In this document: positions 31,630 to 38,192 of the stretch, one piece after another
Layout: every line of letters begins with the position of its first letter
How positions within the stretch are numbered: position 1 is the stretch's first letter
From: a virus
Length of the DNA stretch: 39,943 bases
Virus record (IMG/VR): IMGVR_UViG_3300038701_000961
Coordinates: 1 to 39,943 of that record
Strand: one strand, 5' to 3'
Notes under the pieces: model-generated
What the model was told of the DNA's origin: nothing
What the model saw: only the letters and a program-made list of their open reading frames with translations
The model's database searches: none
Program-made: the position numbers and the translations under genes

Positions 31630-31974
31630 TCAATAACCTTCCTGGTTTAGTTCATTTTGTATCTCCACGTCGATCAATCCTTCAAGATGGTTAGCCATCT
31701 GTTCCAGCGACATACCATGAAACATAGGCAGTCGCCACATACTCCCGTACCCAGTACCTTTTAGGGATACTGCTATAGTTTTGGTATTCCCAGGTCCGGA
31801 CGCCGGGCGCACCTTAACATAACCGCCCCCTTCGTATACATCACAACCTCCTCCTTTATAGTGGCCCACACGCACAGCATTCATGCTCGATAATCCTTTG
31901 TTGAATAGCACTTCAGCGGTTTTATATATTTCCAGCAGTTGTGTATACTTATTCATCTCTTTAACTGTTTTCAT
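31630..31974 (-). CDS. hypothetical protein
   Basis: The 114-aa product has an N-terminal helix (MNKYTQLLEIYKTAEVLFN), a glycine-rich beta middle (GHYKGGGCDVYEGGGYVKVR) and a C-terminal helix. It overlaps the lipoprotein stop (ATGA). The YTQLLEIY helix weakly recalls YTQLCELY in the protein at 34405-34824. No function assigned. Confidence 0.7.
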   Translation of the reverse strand: MKTVKEMNKYTQLLEIYKTAEVLFNKGLSSMNAVRVGHYKGGGCDVYEGGGYVKVRPASGPGNTKTIAVSLKGTGYGSMWRLPMFHGMSLEQMANHLEGLIDVEIQNELNQEGY

Positions 31975-32519
31975 TTCAATAACCTCCCTGTTGCTGCCCC
32001 ATCAGGCACAAATGACACCTCTGAAGCAAACCATGTACCGTCACCAAACTGGTTCAGACCAGCTGATAGCTCCGCACGATAAGGCATAAGGTAATACAGT
32101 ACACGTACTCCGTCGGCTAGTTTCTCATTCAACGTATCACGTGGATTAAGCCGCAAATCGGCCACCAACACCCCGTCCTCTACTCGGAAGTTCTCAAAGT
32201 AACCAAAGGATACATCATCATCTAATGTATGCATCAACATGGCAGGTGCTTCAAAGGTGTTGTCAACGATCTGCTGTAGATGTTCATCTGTAAACAGTCG
32301 CCAACGTGCCTTGGTATCCCTGGCTTTACCAGGTTCCATGATCAAGAAGCCCTTCAGGAGGGTAGCTTCCCGTTGTTCTTGTGTTAGTTGATCTACATCC
32401 CCGGCCAGGTTGTCCAGCAGCTGGTACCTGCCGTGCGCTGGTGTACAGGAGAACAGGCTTAGTGCTAGTACTCCCGTCACGAATAAATAGAATCCTATAA
32501 TTGCTTTTAAATCTCTCAT
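31971..32519 (-). CDS. lipoprotein with capsid-protease-like domain
   Basis: The 182-aa product has a signal peptide (hydrophobic 7-24) ending in a plausible lipobox LFSC (Cys25). The mature part repeats the domain order of the 245-aa protein at 29932: LLKGFLIMEPGKA (54-66), MLMHT (H97), GYFENFRVEDGVLVADLRL (106-124), RAELSAGL (S152) and VSFVPDGAATG (168-178). The GYFENFRV segment is shared exactly. It would be membrane-tethered facing the periplasm. It has a strong Shine-Dalgarno (AGGAGG). Together with the TM protein it forms an inner-/outer-membrane pair. Role unknown. Confidence 0.65.
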   Translation of the reverse strand: MRDLKAIIGFYLFVTGVLALSLFSCTPAHGRYQLLDNLAGDVDQLTQEQREATLLKGFLIMEPGKARDTKARWRLFTDEHLQQIVDNTFEAPAMLMHTLDDDVSFGYFENFRVEDGVLVADLRLNPRDTLNEKLADGVRVLYYLMPYRAELSAGLNQFGDGTWFASEVSFVPDGAATGRLLK

Positions 32520-32539
32520 AATTATTTTCCTCCTATTTG

Positions 32540-32947
32540 TTACTTTGGTTCTGTTTCAGTGAGGATCACCTGGCCGTTCATGAATTTACCTATACACAAG
32601 ATGCCCAGGTCTACCATAATAGTCATAGCTAATTTCTTGATATCCTCGCTATCATCGTTTAGCGGCCCTTCCTCGCTCAATACCTGTTTAAGAATTGGAA
32701 GCAACCTCTCTTTATGATCTGCGGTAAGTTTGTGCTTCTTGTGAAGTTTATACATTGTCTCTACCACGAAATCAAGATCTCCTTCTTGTGCTAGCCCATC
32801 CCACTCTTCGGTTCCAAACATAAGATCAATCAAATCTTCGGGTTTTTCAGAGTGCTGGTATTGATCAATTAAGAGGTCTGCAAACCTGTTATAATAAGTT
32901 CTTTCGGTTGCGTAGCTTTCTAATTGGCTAATTATGTTATCAATCAT
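32540..32947 (-). CDS. hypothetical protein, paralogue A
   Basis: The 135-aa acidic helical product shares long near-identical stretches with the 171-aa protein at 34841 (EKPED.IDLMFGT, DGLAQ, KKHKLTA.HKERL.PILKQV, KKLAMTI.VDLGIL, VLTETE.K). It lacks a ~36-residue segment present there. It is the first gene behind an internal early promoter (32983-33011). No family recognised. Confidence 0.8.
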   Translation of the reverse strand: MIDNIISQLESYATERTYYNRFADLLIDQYQHSEKPEDLIDLMFGTEEWDGLAQEGDLDFVVETMYKLHKKHKLTADHKERLLPILKQVLSEEGPLNDDSEDIKKLAMTIMVDLGILCIGKFMNGQVILTETEPK

Positions 32948-32982
32948 TGTATTATCCTTTCCTGGTTTGTTAATTCAAAAGT

Positions 32983-33011
32983 AACATAGCACATGTTTGG
33001 TCATTTGTCAA
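32983..33011 (-). promoter_or_regulatory. early leftward promoter
   Basis: Read on the minus strand: TTGACA (33006-33011), a 17-bp spacer ending ATGTGC, then TATGTT (32983-32988). The -35 is a perfect sigma70 consensus and TGC directly before the -10 is an extended -10. It overlaps the stop of the upstream gene and drives 32540-32947 and onward. Confidence 0.85.
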
Positions 33012-33394
33012 GTCTCTTTTACACTTTCTTGTAATCTATAAACCTCCTTAATAGCATATACAGCTACTATTACCTCTTCGGAAGCAGGCGGTCCTATTTC
33101 TGGCTCCCAACTTCCCGGTTTAACATACTTAACAAGTGTCAACACCCCGTTGTCGTCATAGCATAAACAGTGCGGAGTGTGGCTACGGCAATCCTCGCTG
33201 TATTGAATCCAATATCTCAGTAAATAAGGCTTCTCGGTGAACACGTTTGCCACAGCCTCTACTAGCGAACCTGGAAATATCCATTTACTTTTTATATGAA
33301 CCCCCTCTGATAACTCGATTGGGGTTTTATCGCCTGCTTTGTAAAACATACCTGCTAGAGACGCTATGTGATGTGCTGTTGTTGATAATTTCAT
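33008..33394 (-). CDS. hypothetical protein
   Basis: The 128-aa product begins MKLSTTAHHIASLAGMFYKAG and has SEDCRSHTPHCLCYDDNG, a Cys/His cluster that could bind metal, then a C-terminal helix. ATG 33394 has no ribosome site; the Shine-Dalgarno AGGAGG upstream instead serves a 5-codon frame that stops two bases before this ATG. So reinitiation is the likely route. No family recognised. Confidence 0.65.
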   Translation of the reverse strand: MKLSTTAHHIASLAGMFYKAGDKTPIELSEGVHIKSKWIFPGSLVEAVANVFTEKPYLLRYWIQYSEDCRSHTPHCLCYDDNGVLTLVKYVKPGSWEPEIGPPASEEVIVAVYAIKEVYRLQESVKET

Positions 33395-33396
33395 AT

Positions 33397-33414
33397 TCAA
33401 GTTTTTACATTCAT
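33397..33414 (-). CDS. 5-codon leader frame (MNVKT)
   Basis: ATG AAT GTA AAA ACT TGA, with AGGAGG 7 nt before its ATG, ends 2 nt before ATG 33394 of the next gene. Its likely purpose is to load ribosomes for reinitiation. It may alternatively be an accident of an overlapping ribosome site. Confidence 0.4.
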   Translation of the reverse strand: MNVKT

Positions 33415-33432
33415 TTTATTGCCTCCTAATTT

Positions 33433-33744
33433 TTATCTTCCTCTGTTGGTTTCATTACCCAGCTCCTCCAAATAACTGACATACTGTGCCGTACCATGGG
33501 CCAGCAGATCATCATACCATCGATCAAACGAACCTTTATAGGCGGCAACCTCGTCATGCGTTTCAGACATGGCGTTAAACGCCGCCTCTAGGTGGAGGAA
33601 CCTCTCTACACGTCCGTGTGAAGATATTAGGTGCGTACTTGAGTCCATGATCCGCGTATCCTCTCCTTGTACTAAAATCTCGTACTCAAGGATGTCTTGG
33701 TGCCCTGTAAATCGGGTATACTCCATTGTTGCTATATGTTCCAT
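33433..33744 (-). CDS. hypothetical protein
   Basis: The 103-aa product starts MEHIATMEYTRFTGHQDILEY and has acidic, helical character (LHLEAAFNAMSETHDEVAAY; FDRWYDDLLAHG). No ribosome site; a small palindrome AACATTcAATGTT lies just upstream. No family recognised. Confidence 0.65.
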   Translation of the reverse strand: MEHIATMEYTRFTGHQDILEYEILVQGEDTRIMDSSTHLISSHGRVERFLHLEAAFNAMSETHDEVAAYKGSFDRWYDDLLAHGTAQYVSYLEELGNETNRGR

Positions 33745-33763
33745 GATTATTTAACATTGAATG

Positions 33764-33940
33764 TTAATTTTTCTCTTCGAATCGCTTCACCAATTCACAG
33801 GCACTCTGGAATATGGTCCAATTGCCATCTGTCGGATAAGCCTTGAACTCCTCATAACATCCGGTTTCATATGCGTCGTAAACCTCTGCCATATCCAGTT
33901 CCAGAGCCTCTTTAAACATCATTTCAAATCTATGCTTCAT
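33764..33940 (-). CDS. small hypothetical protein
   Basis: The 58-aa acidic helical product begins MKHRFEMMFKEALELDMAEV. GGAGG lies 6 nt before ATG 33940, so this start is preferred to the longer frame beginning 33967. Its start overlaps the stop of the 28-aa membrane peptide (ATGA). No family recognised. Confidence 0.65.
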   Translation of the reverse strand: MKHRFEMMFKEALELDMAEVYDAYETGCYEEFKAYPTDGNWTIFQSACELVKRFEEKN

Positions 33941-34023
33941 CGGAAACCTCCCAAATATAAGAACCATACTACTGCGACAAACGTCACGATCGCAGCTGCT
34001 AAAACTCCATCTACAATCATCAT
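33937..34023 (-). CDS. 28-aa membrane peptide
   Basis: The frame begins MMIVDGVLAAAIVTFVAV and ends LYLGGFR: a single membrane span filling nearly the whole peptide. AGGGGA lies 6 nt before the first ATG. Its stop overlaps the next gene's start. It and the 45-aa frame upstream fill the 34.0-34.2 kb gap. Confidence 0.6.
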   Translation of the reverse strand: MMIVDGVLAAAIVTFVAVVWFLYLGGFR

Positions 34024-34024
34024 G

Positions 34025-34162
34025 TTATTTCCCCTTGTTGAATTTGTCCAGCTTCTGTTGTAGGCTGATAAGTAGGCTAGCTGCATATCGTGATACTAAC
34101 ACGATAACATGTCTGTAGTAAACCCCAACCTTGTGAATGAATAGTTTGATTTTTGCTTTCAT
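34025..34162 (-). CDS. 45-aa basic peptide with hydrophobic middle
   Basis: The frame begins MKAKIKLFIHKVGVYYRHVI and ends LDKFNKGK, with a moderately hydrophobic stretch (VIVLVSRYAASLLISL). AAAGG lies 7 nt before ATG. It has a basic N- and C-terminus, a possible membrane-surface peptide. The next frame starts one base after its stop, consistent with a real operon member. Confidence 0.55.
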   Translation of the reverse strand: MKAKIKLFIHKVGVYYRHVIVLVSRYAASLLISLQQKLDKFNKGK

Positions 34163-34183
34163 ATATTTACCTTTCTGTTTTGG

Positions 34184-34408
34184 TTATCGTAAAATAATTG
34201 CGGTGAACTCCCCATCGATCCAACGAGCTTCATCCCCATGCTTGTCAAATACGGCCACATCTGCGTCATAACTTTTCTGGAGGGCTAGTTGTAGAGCCCT
34301 AGGTGAAACAGTCATGAATCCGCCGTCTGGGTGGTAAACGCTACCAGCAATACGGGTTGTATGCCCCGGTTTCTCGGAATCTTCGATATGTGTAAGTTCA
34401 ATTTTCAT
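34184..34408 (-). CDS. small hypothetical protein
   Basis: The 74-aa product (MKIELTHIEDSEKPGHTTR ... DGEFTAIILR) is predicted mostly beta with one helix (SPRALQLALQKSYDADVAVF). GAAGGA lies 6 nt before ATG. Its start overlaps the stop of the 139-aa gene. No family recognised. Confidence 0.7.
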   Translation of the reverse strand: MKIELTHIEDSEKPGHTTRIAGSVYHPDGGFMTVSPRALQLALQKSYDADVAVFDKHGDEARWIDGEFTAIILR

Positions 34409-34824
34409 AGTTGTTCCTTCTCAGTTGTTGTTTCAATATATTGCATAGCATAATTGTGAAACATTCTCTTTAACATCATCTCTTCTGTGCCGTCCGTTAT
34501 TAGGCTATGTATACAGGCAGTATACCTACCGCGAAACCTGTCTCCAGGTCTCTCTATAAATGTAAAAGTTAATTCGTACTTTGATTTATTCATCGACACC
34601 TCCATACTTAGGTTCCCCTCCTCCCAAACATTTGCACCTACGTCAAACCAATAATCTATATCCCCACCTCTGAGTTTCAATTCCCGTATCATGCCACGAA
34701 TAGCGGGCAACACTAATGTATACAACTCACAAAGTTGGGTATATTTTTCATATATATTTTTATATTGCTTTGCTTTATCGGCGTACATGTTCGCCCTACC
34801 ATTAAAATCAATTATGTTACTCAT
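34405..34824 (-). CDS. hypothetical protein
   Basis: The 139-aa product has an N-terminal coiled-coil-like helix (KAKQYKNIYEKYTQLCELYT), a beta-rich middle (NLSMEVSMNKSKYELTFTF) and a C-terminal helix (EEMMLKRMFHNYAMQYIE). Strong ribosome site AGGAGG. No family recognised. Confidence 0.7.
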   Translation of the reverse strand: MSNIIDFNGRANMYADKAKQYKNIYEKYTQLCELYTLVLPAIRGMIRELKLRGGDIDYWFDVGANVWEEGNLSMEVSMNKSKYELTFTFIERPGDRFRGRYTACIHSLITDGTEEMMLKRMFHNYAMQYIETTTEKEQL

Positions 34825-34840
34825 TGTTCCTCCTAGTTAG

Positions 34841-35356
34841 TTACTTTGATTCCGTTTCAGTGAGGACTACACGACCATTCGTGAATTCACCTATACTCAA
34901 GATGCCTAAGTCTACCACAATAGTCATAGCTAATTTCTTGATGTACTGATTATCGTCATTTAGTGGTCCTTCTGCACTCAACAAGAACTTGTGTACCTTG
35001 TTCTTTAAAAGCTTACTGCCCTTCTTGCGGTACATCTCGGCCAACAATCTCAGGGCGTAATGCTTCGTATCATACACCTTGCTGACAGATGTTACCTGTT
35101 TAAGAATTGGGAACAACCTCTCTTTATGCGCGGCAGTAAGTTTGTGCTTCTTGGAAAGTTGATATATTGCCCCTACCACGAAATCAAGCTTTCCTGTTTG
35201 TGCTAACCCGTCCATCTCTTTGGTTCCAAACATAAGATCAATCATATCTTCGGGTTTTTCAAAGTAACCGTATTTATCAATTAAGACATCTACAAACCTG
35301 TCGAGATGCGTGCTTTCGGTTGAGTATTTTTCTACTTCTTTCATTAGTTTTTCCAT
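34841..35356 (-). CDS. hypothetical protein, paralogue B
   Basis: The 171-aa product is homologous along its length to the 135-aa protein at 32540, with high DNA identity. It has an extra ~36-residue basic segment (TSVSKVYDTKHYALRLLAEM then YRKKGSKLLKNKVHKFLL) before SAEGPLND. Ribosome site AGGAGGAAAGAACAATG is the same as for the gene at 35385. No function assigned. Confidence 0.8.
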   Translation of the reverse strand: MEKLMKEVEKYSTESTHLDRFVDVLIDKYGYFEKPEDMIDLMFGTKEMDGLAQTGKLDFVVGAIYQLSKKHKLTAAHKERLFPILKQVTSVSKVYDTKHYALRLLAEMYRKKGSKLLKNKVHKFLLSAEGPLNDDNQYIKKLAMTIVVDLGILSIGEFTNGRVVLTETESK

Positions 35357-35384
35357 TGTTCTTTCCTCCTAGTTGTTATCGTTA

Positions 35385-35651
35385 TTACAAAATCGATGCG
35401 CTAATCTTAATTTCACGAGTACTGACCTGATGCACATCTCCTGTGTCTAGGTCTACACCAACTGAGTACTCCGTTTTATCTCCATCATGACTCACAAGAG
35501 TCGCATAATCTGAACAGGGGTTCATACCTGCAGTCTCAATGTTGATGTCAAACAGGTGGTCCTCAATATTAACCTTAATACCAAGTTGGGCCATAACAGC
35601 TTTCTCCAGTTTGTGTTGCATTTTCTTGTAGAATGTTTTGTATTCTTTCAT
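35385..35651 (-). CDS. small hypothetical protein
   Basis: The 88-aa product has a helical N-terminus (MKEYKTFYKKMQHKLEKAV) then beta-rich TEYSVGVDLDTGDVHQVSTR. Strong ribosome site AGGAGG. It is the first gene behind the promoter at 35783 and its structured leader. No family recognised. Confidence 0.7.
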   Translation of the reverse strand: MKEYKTFYKKMQHKLEKAVMAQLGIKVNIEDHLFDINIETAGMNPCSDYATLVSHDGDKTEYSVGVDLDTGDVHQVSTREIKISASIL

Positions 35652-35698
35652 TGTTCTTTCCTCCTAGTTGGTTGTCGTTGTGTGTTTGTTTGAAATGC

Positions 35699-35758
35699 CG
35701 GCGGTGATTGGTGCGACCGATCCAGGGCTCTCATCCTGCTCCACTCGGTAGACCGCCG
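35699..35758 (-). ncRNA. three-tier hairpin leader RNA
   Basis: In the 5' leader between the promoter at 35783 and the gene ending at 35651, three stems nest within 60 nt. CGGCGGT/ACCGCCG joins 35699-35705 with 35752-35758. A middle stem joins 35716-35720 with 35745-35749, and an inner CAGG/CCTG stem joins 35723-35726 with 35735-35738. Internal loops are asymmetric (10 and 2 nt; 2 and 6 nt). No U-run follows. It may be a cis-regulatory or stabilising RNA; it does not fit a tRNA (no TTCGA loop, no T8) or a riboswitch I know. Confidence 0.6.
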
Positions 35759-35782
35759 TTAAAGTTTTCTCATCTTGAAAAC

Positions 35783-35811
35783 AACATGACACACTTTTTG
35801 CCAAAAGTCAA
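35783..35811 (-). promoter_or_regulatory. early leftward promoter
   Basis: Minus strand: TTGACT (35806-35811), 17-bp spacer ending GTGTGT, CATGTT (35783-35788). A TGn extended -10 is present. It drives the structured leader and the genes from 35651 downward. Confidence 0.75.
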
Positions 35812-35823
35812 GAACTTTTTCGA

Positions 35824-36189
35824 TTATTTTTGATCTTTTTTCTGGATCTTCTGTAAACACTTGGTACACAGGTTGTAGTGTTTGTAGTGATCTTCAACTA
35901 ATTCCCACGTTATCTCATATTTACCATACATAAGCTTATGTATGATAGGTTTGTTGACTATTATGTGCCTCCCGGTTGGGCATTGCGTTGTATATAAGTC
36001 GTAGTAACATGGCCATTGCTGAATGCCGCAACGTTTGAGATATCTATCAACGGCTTTCTCTAGTGGGGCGTCCGTACCTAAACTGTATACCTTCTTCTCC
36101 TTTGAGAATATCTGGTCATACATATCCCTATATTTATCCCCATCCACCTTTCGTGGCCTGTCTCCCTTGCCTGCTTGTTTATCCTGCAT
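35824..36189 (-). CDS. conserved phage protein of GKGDRPR type
   Basis: The 121-aa product begins MQDKQAGKGDRPRKVDGDKY then MYDQIF, an opening seen in small uncharacterised proteins of many phages (GKGdapR...y...wd.IF). The C-terminal part has paired cysteines (RCGIQQWPC; QCPTGRH; LCTKCLQK) that could bind zinc. Start lies inside the upstream gene. Function unknown. Confidence 0.7.
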   Translation of the reverse strand: MQDKQAGKGDRPRKVDGDKYRDMYDQIFSKEKKVYSLGTDAPLEKAVDRYLKRCGIQQWPCYYDLYTTQCPTGRHIIVNKPIIHKLMYGKYEITWELVEDHYKHYNLCTKCLQKIQKKDQK

Positions 36190-36877
36190 CTCTAAACTCC
36201 TTCATGATTTTACTTAATTCCCTTGCTGTCTTGGACGGAGAATTCTCATATCTAAAGAAAAATCTGTCCACATTCCTATTATCCTGTACAACATGTACCA
36301 GAACACCTTTCTGGCTCCATTTACCAATACACGCTGCAATTAATATCCCGCTTCTCATCAACGACCCGATGAAGTCATAGATATATCGCCGTTTCTTCAT
36401 CTTGGGTCTAGCTTTTGGCTTCAATTTACACATAATCCTATGTTTATAAGTTAAGTGCATAGCCGTAGCTGATTTCAAATCATCCTTAACGAGTTTCCTC
36501 CTCTGCTCATGCGGCATCATATCCCACTTTCCCAGTAATTCCCTGCATAAATGGTCCCACTCAGTATCAGTCAGCTCGGTTGAGTCACCCTTTTCATAGG
36601 CGATACCCGCCCTGTAGTATAGGTCTATTTTATCTTTCCAGACTTTAGGCGTAAATTTACACATTACCTCATACCTATGTGGGAGGTACATAGCCGTAGC
36701 TGATTTCAAATCATCCTTAACGAGTTTCCTCCTCTGCTCGTGTGGTATTTGATCCCAATTCTGTAGGAGCTCTTGACATAGTTCATCCCATTGGCGATCA
36801 GTTAACTCAGATGGGTCGCCCTTTTCATAGGCGATACCTGCCCTGTAGTATAGGTCTATTTTATCTTTCCAGTCCAT
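36179..36877 (-). CDS. protein with two tandem ligase-Ia-like repeats
   Basis: The 232-aa product contains a 77-residue unit twice (about 3-79 and 80-156). Each has YYRAGIAYEKGD, then ELTD..WD.LC.ELL..WD, PHEQRRKLVKDDLKSATAM and MCK. The YY...G-D...L-T/S-D-x-x-W/Y-D-x-L-x-x-E-L pattern recalls domain Ia of NAD-dependent DNA ligase, but no nucleotidyltransferase domain is present. At DNA level the units are offset by exactly 231 bp, with stretches over 50 nt identical, so the duplication is recent. Residues 157-232 are a basic unique tail (KMKKRRYIYDFIGSLMRSG). Confidence 0.7.
   Translation of the reverse strand: MDWKDKIDLYYRAGIAYEKGDPSELTDRQWDELCQELLQNWDQIPHEQRRKLVKDDLKSATAMYLPHRYEVMCKFTPKVWKDKIDLYYRAGIAYEKGDSTELTDTEWDHLCRELLGKWDMMPHEQRRKLVKDDLKSATAMHLTYKHRIMCKLKPKARPKMKKRRYIYDFIGSLMRSGILIAACIGKWSQKGVLVHVVQDNRNVDRFFFRYENSPSKTARELSKIMKEFRDAG
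36410..36871 (-). repeat. 231-bp in-frame tandem duplication
   Basis: Two 231-bp copies lie head to tail (36641-36871 and 36410-36640) within one gene. The segment around 36458-36510 is nearly identical to the segment around 36689-36741. The reading frame is kept. Confidence 0.85.
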
Positions 36878-36901
36878 TTACCTAATCCTTTTTCATCAAA
36901 T

Positions 36902-36997
36902 TTATAATATCCAGAGCATAGTCCTCTTTTTGGCCAACTCCTCTACGTTTTTGGGGGCCTTAATCCCCTTATCTTTCCAAAACTCGTATAAACTCAT
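36902..36997 (-). CDS. 31-aa small protein
   Basis: The frame begins MSLYEFWKDKGIKAPKNV and ends MLWIL. AGGAAGGG lies 6 nt before ATG 36997 and the frame fits the gap between two operon genes. It looks like one amphipathic helix with a basic end. No family recognised. Confidence 0.5.
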   Translation of the reverse strand: MSLYEFWKDKGIKAPKNVEELAKKRTMLWIL

Positions 36998-37110
36998 ATC
37001 ATTCCCTTCCTAGAAGTGCCGAATAAAGCCACAGGAGGCCCTACACGGCGTTTTTATGTTAAATTGGACCCTTACCCTACCTCGATGGATAAAAAGCCCA
37101 TATGAGGCAA

Positions 37111-37353
37111 TTATGTAGTCTCCTCCTCTATGTCATAAATCCGTTTAAACGCCTGCGCATCCTCACGGGTGGTTAGATACATCGCACCCTCATCCTCTAA
37201 TGGATCGATGAACACTGTCACAATACGTTCCTTACCCTTATACAACACCTTATAATCAAACCGACGTAGTGGTGATTTACTCCCCACCTCTACAACCGAG
37301 ATTAATTTCCCATCCTTGAAGGTACGTTCTACTGCTTTATCTACTGCTCTCAT
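37111..37353 (-). CDS. small hypothetical protein
   Basis: The 80-aa product (MRAVDKAVERTFKDGKLISV ... IYDIEEETT) looks like a small alpha/beta protein with a basic first half and acidic end. Ribosome site AAGGA. Downstream (minus strand) a weak stem GCCTcatatgGGGC-like element with TTTTT at 37094-37109 may reduce read-through. Confidence 0.7.
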   Translation of the reverse strand: MRAVDKAVERTFKDGKLISVVEVGSKSPLRRFDYKVLYKGKERIVTVFIDPLEDEGAMYLTTREDAQAFKRIYDIEEETT

Positions 37354-37366
37354 TGTTCTTCCTTGG

Positions 37367-37630
37367 TTAGTCGATTATGTCCATACTCATCTTCTCCACA
37401 ATATACTCAGCCTGTGGTGCTGTCACATCAATCGTGAACTGGTCACCCTCAGTCATTACATAGTTTGGATGAGCCTTATATGAGGGCATATCAACATACC
37501 CATGTTCCCCAGTGATCAAATGATACAGGTTACTAACGCGCGATTCCCCCTCGGACACATATAATGTCAAACGATACAGATTACGTGTTGTCTTCTCAAG
37601 TCGTGATAATCCAATTGTTACAGAATCCAT
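37367..37630 (-). CDS. small hypothetical protein
   Basis: The 87-aa product is beta-rich (RNLYRLTLYVSEGESRVSNL, GDQFTIDVTAPQ) with a C-terminal helix. It starts inside the 3' end of the membrane-protein gene. No family recognised. Confidence 0.7.
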   Translation of the reverse strand: MDSVTIGLSRLEKTTRNLYRLTLYVSEGESRVSNLYHLITGEHGYVDMPSYKAHPNYVMTEGDQFTIDVTAPQAEYIVEKMSMDIID

Positions 37631-37848
37631 AATAACGATACTCCTATGTAGATGTTCAATAATACGATTAATACTGCCTGTGCTAGAAATTTCCTAGCCC
37701 AATGTTTATGGTACTCCTTAAAGACCTTTTGTGTACACGGCCCATAATTACTAAGGTCAACTTGTAAATATGCAGACGCATATACAAGAGCCTCATATAC
37801 ACACAAGAGTGACCAAATAACGGTTAATACAAATAGTGCCCACAACAT
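37618..37848 (-). CDS. two-span membrane protein
   Basis: The 76-aa product has spans at about 2-27 (LWALFVLTVIWSLLCVYEAL) and 55-75 (AQAVLIVLLNIYIGVSLLWI), with a polar loop between. The start is next to the stop of the first operon gene. An early phage membrane protein of unknown role. Confidence 0.7.
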   Translation of the reverse strand: MLWALFVLTVIWSLLCVYEALVYASAYLQVDLSNYGPCTQKVFKEYHKHWARKFLAQAVLIVLLNIYIGVSLLWIL

Positions 37849-38090
37849 TATGATTTCTCCTTATTTAAAATTTGACGTTGCATCTTCTCAAGTTTCTTAG
37901 TGAGTATTTCGAGTTCCTCCTGTTTACTGAGAGGCTCACTGTACACTATTTCGGTTTTGAACGTAGGTTTGATACGTTTTTGATTATATGTACGTAACAT
38001 GTCTAAGTTGTTTTCGAGATGTGCCCGTTTGGACATTTTCTTCTTCAACTTTGGACAGGTCAATCTTAATATGATGTCGATGATTTTCAT
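37848..38090 (-). CDS. first gene of leftward early operon, hypothetical
   Basis: The 80-aa basic product (CPKLKKKMSKRAHLENNLDM ... KKLEKMQRQILNKEKS) is largely helical with a C-terminal coiled coil. Very strong ribosome site (AAGGAGG, 6 nt before ATG) and a consensus promoter directly upstream imply high, immediate expression after infection. No family recognised. Confidence 0.75.
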   Translation of the reverse strand: MKIIDIILRLTCPKLKKKMSKRAHLENNLDMLRTYNQKRIKPTFKTEIVYSEPLSKQEELEILTKKLEKMQRQILNKEKS

Positions 38091-38119
38091 TTGATCCTCC
38101 TTTTTTTGATTATGATGTC

Positions 38120-38148
38120 AACATAGCACACAACCATGTGGAAGTCAA
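38120..38148 (-). promoter_or_regulatory. main early leftward promoter
   Basis: Minus strand: TTGACT (38143-38148), 17-bp spacer ending GTGTGC, TATGTT (38120-38125), with TGC extended -10. It lies 30 nt ahead of the first early gene. Confidence 0.88.
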
Positions 38149-38169
38149 GTGATTTTGGAGAAATAGTTG

Positions 38170-38192
38170 TTTAATAAGGAGAGCTTATTAAA
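38170..38192. promoter_or_regulatory. inverted repeat upstream of early promoter
   Basis: TTTAATAAG (38170-38178) and CTTATTAAA (38184-38192) form a perfect 9-bp inverted repeat with a GAGAG loop, about 20 bp upstream of the leftward -35. It is a candidate operator or short terminator. Confidence 0.55.

Noticed and set aside
35690-35760. tRNA or tRNA-like gene
   Set aside because: The 7-bp outer stem suggests an acceptor stem, but there is no TTCGA T-loop, no D-arm GG, and no proper 7-nt anticodon loop on either strand.
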